A stretch of DNA of 58,137 nt from Schizochytrium sp. TIO01. Taxonomy: Eukaryota; Sar; Bigyra; Thraustochytrida; Thraustochytriidae. The position numbers and the translations under genes are program-made. The stretch is from contig SMSO01000011.1 in assembly GCA_004764695.1 (NCBI GenBank), positions 67,501 to 125,637 of the forward strand, in the 5' to 3' direction. Shown one piece after another: positions 10,301 to 18,103 of the stretch. Positions within the stretch are counted from its first letter, which is position 1. Every line of letters starts with the position of its first letter. The notes below the pieces were generated by a model. That model was not told where the DNA came from, made no database searches, and worked only from the letters and a program-made list of their open reading frames with translations.

Positions 10301-12387
10301 GCGCCCTCTGAGCCGATATAGTTGCGTTCAAGACTGTCGATTTGATTGAATGATGGCAAGCAATACATTACATTGTATTGGATAGAACCATGCATGCAGG
10401 AACATTAGTGATCTAGGTTGGCTTTGAGGATTTCATTTTTGTTGTGTTGTCATTTTGCTCTTTGTTCGGTGGATGCATACTCAGGCAAACAGACAACTTA
10501 TCCATCCATCAAACAAATAACTGATCGCACAAACTTGCAAAGCGACACCGACCAAAATAACAACCAACGAAGCAAGCATCATGTACACACAAGCCCATGA
10601 GCTGTGGTATTGCTTAGACAACTTACTTGAGTGATGTCAGCGACCAGTTGTCTTTCAACGCTGCAGCCACTGCCTTGGCGCCCTCGTCGCCGATTTTATT
10701 ATCCCGAAGGCTGTTAATTTGATTGAATAATGGCAAGCAATACATTGTATTGCATTAGATGCGTGCATGGGACGTGAGTGATCTAGGTTGGCTTTCAGGA
10801 TTTCATCTTGGTTCGATGGTTGCATACTCACTCAAATAGACAAATTATCCATCCATCAAACAAACAAGTGATTGCATAAACTTGCAAAACAACACCGACC
10901 AAATCAGCACACCAACAAAGCAAGCATCATGTACAAACAAACCCATGACCTGCGGTGTTGCGTAGACAACTTACACAAGTGATGTCAGCGACCGGTTCTC
11001 TTTCAGCGCCGCAGCCACTGCCTTGGCGCCCTCTGAGCCGATATTGTTTTTACTAAAACTGTCGATTTGATTGAATGATGGCAAGCAATACATTACACGT
11101 TACATATTACAATAGATGCACGCATGCATGCATGGACGTGAGTGATCTAGGTTGGCTTTCAGGATTTAGCTTTGTTGTGTTGTCATTTTGCTCTTTGTTC
11201 GATAAATGTATACTCCCTCAAACAGACAACTCATCCATCCATCAAACAAACAAGCCATTGCATATACTTGCAAAACAACACCGACCCACCCACCAAACAA
11301 CAAACCAAAAATCATGTACAGACAAGTCCACGAGCTGCGGTGTTGCGTAGACAACTTACACAAGTGATGTCAGCGACCGGTTCTCTTTCAGCGCCGCACC
11401 CACTGCCTTGGCGCCCTCGTCGCCGATATCGTTGCCATAAAGACTGTCGATTTGATTGAATGATGGCAAGCAATACATTACACGTTACATATTACAATAG
11501 ATGCACGCATGCATGCATGGACGTGAGTGATCTAGGTTGGCTTTCAGGATTCATCTTTGTTGTGTTGCCATTTTGCTCTTTGTTCGATGGATGTGTACTC
11601 ACTCAAACAGACAACTCATCCATCCATCAAACAAACAAGCCATTGCATAAACTTGCAAAACAAGACCGACCCACCCACCAAACAACAAACCAAACATCAT
11701 GTACAAACAAACCCATGACCTGCGGTGTTGCGTAGACAACTTACTCAAGTGATGTCAGCGACTGGTTCTCTTTCAGCGCCGCACCCACTGCCTTGCCGCC
11801 CTCGTCGCCGATTTTGTTGCCTATAAGACTGTCGATTTGATTGAATGATGGCAATCAATACATTCCACGTTACATATTACAATAGATGCACGCATGCATG
11901 CATGGACGTGAGTGATCTAGCCTGACTTTCAGCATTTATCTTTGTTGTGTTGTCATTTTGCTCTTTGTTCGATGGATGTATACTCACTCAAACAGACAAC
12001 TCATCCATCCATCAAACAAACAAGCGATTGCATAAACTTGCAAAACAAGACCGACCCACCCACCAAACAGCAAACCAAACATCATGTACAAACAAGTCCA
12101 CGAGCTGCGGTGTTGCGTAGACAACTTACTATAGTGATGTCAGCGACCGGTTCTCTTTCAGTGCCGAAGCCACTGCCTTGGCGCCCTCTGAGCCGATTTT
12201 GTTGTAGGAAAGACTATCGATTTGATTGAATGATGGCAAGCAATACATTACACGTTACATATTACAATAGATGCAATAGATGCAATAAATGCAGGCATGC
12301 ATGCATGGACGTGAGTGATCTAGGTTGGCTTTCAGGATTTATCTTTGTTGTCTTGTCATTTTCCTCTTTGATTAATGCATAATCAAT

Positions 12388-12428
<41 letters not shown>

Positions 12429-12505
12429 GTGTTAACTTACCTCAATGTTGTAGCGCCATTCTGAAGCTTTTCAAGAGCAGCGAGAACACGTGGATGGTCC
12501 GACAT
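7316..12505 (-). CDS. 14-exon leucine-rich-repeat protein, RNI/NLR-type LRRs on amplified 84-nt exons
   Basis: Inferred gene structure in transcript order: exon 1 12505-12441; LRR exons 12213-12130, 11828-11745, 11443-11360, 11058-10975, 10710-10627, 10333-10250, 9948-9865, 9563-9480, 9178-9095, 8793-8710, 8408-8325, 8023-7940; last exon 7634-7316. Every LRR exon is 84 nt and starts after CAG (TAG once). Every exon from 1 to 13 is followed by a GTAAGT donor, and all introns are phase 2. The spliced length is 1,392 nt, or 463 codons plus stop, in frame. Each cassette encodes the 28-residue pattern LTSLxLxxNxIGxEGAKAV followed by AAALKENRS, the ribonuclease-inhibitor/NLR class of LRR. The N-terminal exon (MSDHPRVLAALEKL...) acts as a cap. 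The last exon joins as SMTWEMIEMREELELNKQ, a plausible terminal cap, then a helical tail of about 85 residues. No NACHT, TIR or membrane segment is visible, so a cytosolic binding protein is likely, ligand unknown. The exon chain is strongly supported; the start (ATG at 12505) and the final acceptor are less certain. Confidence 0.88.
7940..12213 (-). repeat. 385-bp exon-intron tandem array (12 units)
   Basis: Exon starts are spaced exactly 385 bp apart over most of the array (7940, 8325, 8710, 9095, 9480, 9865, 10250). Two intervals are shorter, 377 bp (10250 to 10627) and 348 bp (10627 to 10975), and then 385 bp resumes to 12130. Each unit is 84 bp of exon plus about 301 bp of intron. The introns carry a GCATGCATGCATG block, a TGTTTGTTTG-type stretch on the coding strand and no clear polypyrimidine tract before the acceptor. 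The many similar 88-95-residue plus-strand ORFs in this interval are intron artefacts. Confidence 0.96.
12390..12428. repeat. (AAGC)n microsatellite in intron 1 of the LRR gene
   Basis: About ten perfect tetranucleotide units lie just inside the 5' splice site of the first intron, next to the exon-1 donor at 12440. Confidence 0.9.
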
Positions 12506-14654
12506 CGCAGCAAGTAACGATCTATACCTTAACCAGTGAGCGCGTGCGTGTGCCTTTTCAGCTAAGCTCGTGGCACAGTCCCAGTCGTTGCAGAAGGTTT
12601 CGAACCTGCTGGACGTAAAGCTGCAAGTCGATGACAAGGGTTTTGCACATGGTCTGACTTACTGAGTTACTATGGTTTCCCCTAAGAAGGAGATGTTTTT
12701 TAGTGCTCTCGAAGTGAAAGGATATTTTACTATTGCGAACCTAACCTTGCCTACTCAGCCTCTGGTTCTGCATGTGCTGACCTCGCTCTTTCAAGACTAT
12801 TCCTATTTCCTAAAGCCTACTCCTAGAATATGTTTTGCAGGGATGCTTGCTGCAGAGGTTCCACTACCACTCTCTCCTAATACTACCTATCTTGCACCTA
12901 AGTCGTCAAAAAAGTAAGTAAGTGACTATCAAATTAATGATACGTATAAATCCATCATGCACCATCTCCTTAGCACATTCGATCATACCACGCGGGTAAC
13001 ACTTCATCTCATTCGCACTGAGAAGTAAAGTCGCGTAGGGCCGGGTCAGTAGTATGATAGGGGACTGCATGCGAAGCCCCGGTGTTGAATGTTTTTTCCT
13101 CCGTTTATTTTTTTACCTTTGCTTATCAACAAAGCAACTCCAAGGTTACCAATATTGTTTTGCAGTTTTGTTTTGGTGAGTATCTAAATTTCCTCCAGCG
13201 CATACGACGGCAAGATTGCTCACTCGTTGAAGGGATTGACATTGTGTGTTTTAATTCAACTTAATTATTTGCACACACCATCGCAAAGTTTGCATATCAA
13301 TCACCAATTGTAGGAGTCAAGGGTGCAAAGTCGGCGAGAGTGGCAGCATTTTGAATGCGATGCTTTACTGTGGCTTTCAACAATATTTTGGGGCTATATA
13401 CTCCAGACAAAACCAACCACTCATGCTATAGTCAGCTTCTATCCAATATTCAGTATTGCATGTATCTCCTTTTACAAGCTGTTTGCCTTTTCTATACGTA
13501 GAAAATGAAATGATTCTTGCCTTTCCCCAAAAGAAAAGTCTTCCCATTTTTTATGCCAAAATATTCTTTGAAATTGTCGACACTACGGGGCACTCGCATC
13601 TCTGCTCCTGGGATCTTTAAATATTAACGACTCATTCAGTTTTCACTAAGCAAATATGTTTTCCGCTGCTGTTTTTCTCTCAAGTCAGGCAATTGCGCTA
13701 AAAAACATCGAAAACAATACATAATCGGAAAATGATTTGCTTAAGTAAATACTTTGGTTCGTTCGTCACTTTAAACAGGTCAGTGGGTACCTAGTACTGT
13801 CGTTCTAGCAAGTCTACTACTAGTTCAATAATTAGGCGTACTCAAAGCAAATCTTGAATGAAGAGTTTGGTTCATGTGAAACTCTGGCGCGGTACATGGG
13901 ACTCTATTCATTGTTAAGCAAGTCGGGAGTGAGAGGACCTGCTGAAATGCCCGTGTGTGCAAGCCCCCCTCGTCGCCGGTCTATCTTCTTCCCTGCTGCT
14001 TCGAACTCAGGAGATTGGACTCCTTCTTGAGAACTTACCTGTTCAACACTGCTGAAAACTCTGCCTCAGCCGCCGCTTTTGAGAGGTCTTCTCTCATCGT
14101 TCAGAAACGGAATTCTCTACAAAACGCTGAAGAAAGCGTCACTGAGTTTGTACACTCGGGGCATCTGTTGCGCAACACTAATTAATAAGACTGCTGTGAA
14201 GTCTCAGCAGAGAGAGAGTTGATGATGGAAAGGTGTTGCTTTAAGCTTTCTCCTATTCTTGAGGGCAACTCCACTACTGACAGAAATACAATTCTTATGG
14301 AGCATCGAGTCAGAGCGGCAGGGACACAAAGTCTTTTCGTACGGCACCGAAGCACCACTAATCATGAAATGAGGACAGGTCAAAGAACTAGTCAGAAGAC
14401 TATCGAAACGCCTGGAAAACCAGACCGAGAAGGTGTCCAAAAGATCCTTGAAAAGATGGATGGATGGACGGGGTACTAAAGCATGTAAAATTTCTTGGAA
14501 AGGCTTTCTCGGAAAAGAAGTTGTCCCTAGGCTATTGAATTACGGCCTTCGAGAAGCTATAGTTACGACTGCTTTCTAGAATCTTTTCCATGCTGGTTGT
14601 GATACTTGCACATTACATCTTGGCCAAGGTGAGTACAAGATATTTCTAAGTATT
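12506..14654. other. No supported gene; 5' flank of the LRR gene
   Basis: On the minus strand, 12506-12650 is the upstream region of the LRR gene. It holds a 30-codon ATG ORF in another frame (MCKTLVIDLQLYVQQ...) ending in TGA, possibly a missed upstream exon or chance. An 81-codon plus-strand ORF at 12672-12917 ends at GTAAGTAAG and shows no domain. The rest (12918-14654) has only short ORFs without recognisable features. It may include the decayed 5' part of the neighbouring relic. Confidence 0.5.
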
Positions 14655-15861
14655 TTGCGTCAGGAAGGTGTTCCTTTAGCTGCCTGTGACTTTCTATATC
14701 ATAAACATGTTGGCGAGACCAAGTTGCCTATGAGTACGAATCCGGCTGATATTGACCAACCTTCCTTCTTCAACACGGACGGGCTTGACAAGGATATGGC
14801 TCAGAAGCTACAGCGAGCATGCACCAATTACATCGAATGCAGACCAAAAGCTGCGGAGGGCGAGCAAACGTGGCTTCGGAGCGTGTCAGGCGCTGAGGTC
14901 GTGAATCGTGGAACTTGAACACTGGATGAGGAAACAGGATTTGTGGAATGGCCCAATATGGCCAGGGCAGACAAGATTGGGGTGACAAAGGTGGTGTGGG
15001 AGAGTGAAGAGGAATTTGCTGTGGATAGCTCCATGTACGTGGTCACCTTGCCACGGTCTTTTCCAGGAATGGTTAATCGTCCTGGAGCAAATATTTTATT
15101 CTTTAGAAATGAAGATATTGGTCTTATGAAGGCGTGGTGAAAATATGAAAATTCAGTCGTTATTGGCGATCCAGGTATCTCAAAGTCTTGGCACCTTTGG
15201 AAGTACGTAGTGGTGGTATTTAACCCAGAAGTGTGGTGTGTTCTTGGTGAAGACCTATCAGTGCTTCCAGAGCCACAAATTTTCACGTTTTGGTGGAATG
15301 GAGCAGCCGTCAGCGTTGGCGCATTCTTCTTGTCACTAGAGGTGGGTTCAAGACAAGTTTGTCGAGTTGAGAGGGACATCGCAATTAGTGTATCTGCGCT
15401 CAGGCCTGTTTCTCATAATGGTAATATACAAAGAAATTTATGACCCAGAGGCCTCGATGCAGGAAGTACCTGCAGTTCGAGGAATACCATGCGTTGCTGC
15501 CTGCTCTCCAGATACGCAGCGCTACAAAGCGTTTTGTAAACATTATGATGCAAAGCAGCTTTATGTGTCATGCCCAACACATAATGAACGACTTACGATG
15601 GGATCGAGTCTTGTATCTTTAGCTGAATGCTTGCACTTTACTCCAACACAGGTTCTTAAACGTAAGTCCAGAGTTGGCCCATATTTGTGGTTAATGTTCA
15701 CTCCCAGTCTGGGGTTCGAACAGTATTCCAACAAGATTCAAGACAAAGTTAGCACTATGGAAGAATCGGAGGTATTAAAGATTCTAACAAGGCTCCGCCT
15801 CGAGACTCACTCACAAGAGGATCATTTGACGCACACGCTAGGCAATGGAGAGGCTATTTAG
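14655..15861 (+). pseudogene. Decayed Crinkler/RHS-type P-loop NTPase
   Basis: One frame runs through 14655-15443 but is cut by stops at 14916-14918 and 15138-15140. Just after the second stop it reads SVVIGDPGISKSWHLW, a Walker-A-like loop of the type found in Crinkler (CRN) and retrotransposon-hot-spot (RHS) NTPases. The homology then continues in another frame (about 15390-15861): IPCVAACSPDTQRYKAFCKHYDAKQLYVSC, close to the family's 'SP(D/N)xxxYKxF...LYxP.W' segment after Walker B. At least two nonsense changes and one frameshift are therefore present, and no N-terminal targeting region is visible. In this family, relics commonly sit among mobile elements, as here. Assignment is from motif memory; the decay is directly visible. 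Confidence 0.68.
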
Positions 15862-15881
15862 GTGCTCTCGCAAATGAGTAC

Positions 15882-16761
15882 ATGAAGTTTGCCTATGAAG
15901 AGCATCTAGGGAGATCTCCCCATCTTGGTGATGATTACTCGTCGTCGTATGGTTTTGCTAGAGAACAACTTACAGGTGGCATTTGCTTGCAACTCTGGCG
16001 GCGGCACAATGATGATGTACTATCAAATGGGACACCGCCACCCTGTAAAAAAATATTACCGAAGTTATGCAGTGTTTGGAATCGCCACATGGGAAATGTT
16101 GATATTGTTCGGAAGATAGTCGAAGGTTGAAGGCAGCGTACTAGTCAACTGAAGCCTGCGGCTATAATCTGGCTTACTTACGTCGACTACACACTATATA
16201 ATACATTCCGTGTATATCAACTTGCGCGTCTTGAAGCTTCTAATCCATATGCAAAATCCTTTGATGCATGGCAGACAGCTAGGAAAACACCACATCATTT
16301 GTAGTGTTCTTAGAAGATTTGCACAAAGGCATGTGTTATCGATTTTATGAGCATAATCAATTCCCGCTTTCCGTAAATGGTATTATTGTTGCTGCGAATC
16401 CCAATTCTGCGATTGTATCATCACCCCAAAGCGAAGACTATGAAGAATCATCGAAATACGTAACAAAAACAGTCATACTTAACCTGCTTCAAGGTTTGAA
16501 AAACAATATACACAATAAGCACACTCTATCACGCAATCAAGCTTATGGTACCCCTGTGGCAAGGAGGACATGTATTGTTGGTGCGAGAAAAGTCAGGATC
16601 ACGTCTCTCGACGAGGGAGATCTACTACCAAGGAGTGCAAAGGCTGTGAGATACATCCAGGTCTATTTGCTGCATTCTGCAAAAAGCGCTTCGATATATT
16701 TCGCGAATTAGAGGCTAAGTGTATATCCAATGTACATTTTTCATTTCTGAAGGAATTTTAA
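15882..16761 (+). pseudogene. PiggyBac-like (DDE) transposase C-terminal relic
   Basis: The frame starting at 15882 contains RHMGNVDIVRKI (about 16090), resembling the piggyBac MGGVDxxDQ signature. It then hits TGA at 16128-16130 and continues in the same frame through WLTYVDYTLYNTFRVYQLA, matching the helical VNAxxLY segment of PGBD transposases, to TAG at 16302-16304. A different frame at 16570-16761 encodes a Cys/His cluster, YCWCEK...ECKGCEIHPGLFAAFCKK, as in the C-terminal zinc-binding domain of piggyBac proteins. Catalytic aspartates of the N-terminal part are not found. Terminal repeats and a TTAA target were not identified. Confidence 0.62.
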
Positions 16762-17283
16762 AGGTGCTCCCAGAAGTCAAATAGTAAAATTTATGTAGAA
16801 TCCAATTATCCCGAAGCTTTGTTAAGTATCCCCGGTACGACCGTTTCACGATACAAGTTTGAAACTAATTAAGGATAACATGGTGTTTTTGTCTACATAA
16901 AACGTAGAAAAAAGAGCTATTTTTAATCAGACTTAGACCGATTGATTTCGTTCAAAGCTAGAATCGAAAATTCCAATTATTCATCATCACCTTTATTTTA
17001 GAGCTCGGGGCTTGAAGATGATGTTCTTCAAGGCTAGAACTAGCAATCTGACACAGAAATTTCAAGAATCTGCGCCTGAAAATCAGAAATTTGTGGTGTA
17101 TAGATCTGGCTACCTTTTTGTAACCACCTTTTTACGATATTCAGGGCTATTCTATTCGAACTTGCAAATTGGGGACCCTGAGTGTTGTTACAGGGTTCAA
17201 TAATCTCATTCTCAGACCCTAAAACAGTCAAAACTCCAAAATAAGAACACCGAAAATAAAACACAAAAATTAAAAACCCGCAA
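16762..17283. other. Non-coding, no feature recognised
   Basis: AT-rich, with only short ORFs. It borders the first tRNA gene on that gene's 3' side; the minus-strand sequence just after the tRNA is GGGTTTTTAATTTTTG, supplying T runs suitable as an RNA polymerase III terminator. Confidence 0.6.
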
Positions 17284-17354
17284 GCTTCGACCGGGAATCG
17301 AACCCGGGACCTTGAGATTACGAATCACACGCACTACCGCTGTGCTATCGAAGC
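17284..17354 (-). tRNA. tRNA-Thr (anticodon CGT), copy 1
   Basis: On the minus strand this folds into a clean cloverleaf: 7-bp acceptor GCTTCGA/TCGAAGC, D-arm GCAC...GTGC, anticodon loop TTCGTAA giving CGT, and T-arm CCGGG TTCGATT CCCGG. It has no intron and no encoded CCA; the base following the acceptor is T. The anticodon stem has one T-T mismatch at its centre. T runs follow within about 10 bases. Reading the anticodon as TCG (Arg) would put T at position 37 and weaken the stem, so Thr is preferred. Confidence 0.9.
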
Positions 17355-17672
17355 AGAATGGTGGCACCATAGCACGAAAATAGAAACGTCATCAAAAACC
17401 AAAACGTTCAGGAGTGACAGCAAAATGTTTAATCGATGTTTCCAGTAATTCAAAAGCGAGGCTCTAGTAGTTCCAATGTCAACCTCAAATCGAGCAAAGT
17501 ACTTTCTGTATTTAAACACTAAGGTAGGTAGCAAACCCTTTCAAATTCAAGGTTGGCTGCAGTTTTTACTTGGGCCAAAACAAAGTTAGATTATGAGCTT
17601 ATTTAGGGTGAAAAAATTCCAATAATGAGGTGAGGTATTAAAGTCAAACTTTTTATTTTAAAAAAAATAAAA

Positions 17673-17743
17673 GCTTCGACCGGGAATCGAACCCGGGACC
17701 TTGAGATTACGAATCACACGCACTGCCGCTGTGCTATCGAAGC
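17673..17743 (-). tRNA. tRNA-Thr (anticodon CGT), copy 2
   Basis: Identical to the copy at 17284-17354 except for one D-loop base. It has the same anticodon loop TTCGTAA and the same T discriminator, followed on the minus strand by TTTTATTTTTTTT, a strong Pol III terminator. The sequences between the copies are unrelated by eye, so only the gene itself appears duplicated. Confidence 0.9.
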
Positions 17744-18103
17744 TTCTTTTTGTTGGATGTAACTGAAGAATGTTGTGGATTAATATAAATATTCTGTTAG
17801 TATTAAGCTCACCCACGAAGACAGAGAAGAAGAGAAGAGAAATAGAGAATGAAAAGGGGTAAAAACAAAATGAAGAAAAAGTCCGTTATGAGATACGTCT
17901 TGTTCAGAGAATGGATGCCAATTAGTCTCAACATTATTGTGTGCAAAGATAAGTAGATGCTTGCTACCTGAAGAACAGCGTTCAAGGTACGAGTTTATGG
18001 AACTGCGTTACGTAGAAGAGTGGACAAACTCATAAAACAGGCTATGAGGTTCTGGCGTAAGGCTGAGGTTACATTCTTGAAATTGTAAAGAGCTCCTTCT
18101 ACG
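17744..18103. other. Intergenic, 5' region of the CFAP69 gene
   Basis: Purine-rich stretch (GAAGAGAAGAGA type) about 17820-17860. No ORF of note. The downstream part is presumed promoter and 5' UTR of the gene at 18104. Confidence 0.55.

Noticed and set aside
8041-12229. Repeated plus-strand ORFs of 88-95 residues (MMASNTLHVTYYNRC..., MLCCHFALCSMDVYS...) as a protein family
   Set aside because: They lie mostly in the introns of the minus-strand LRR gene, repeat only because the 385-bp unit repeats, and show no domain or codon constraint.
7940-12441. CRISPR array or satellite DNA
   Set aside because: The 385-bp period is an exon-intron unit with splice sites and conserved LRR coding; unit size and eukaryotic context do not fit CRISPR.
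12506-12653. Upstream ATG (MCKTLVIDLQLYVQQ...) as the LRR gene start
   Set aside because: It is in a different frame and ends in TGA before exon 1; no convincing intron restores the frame.
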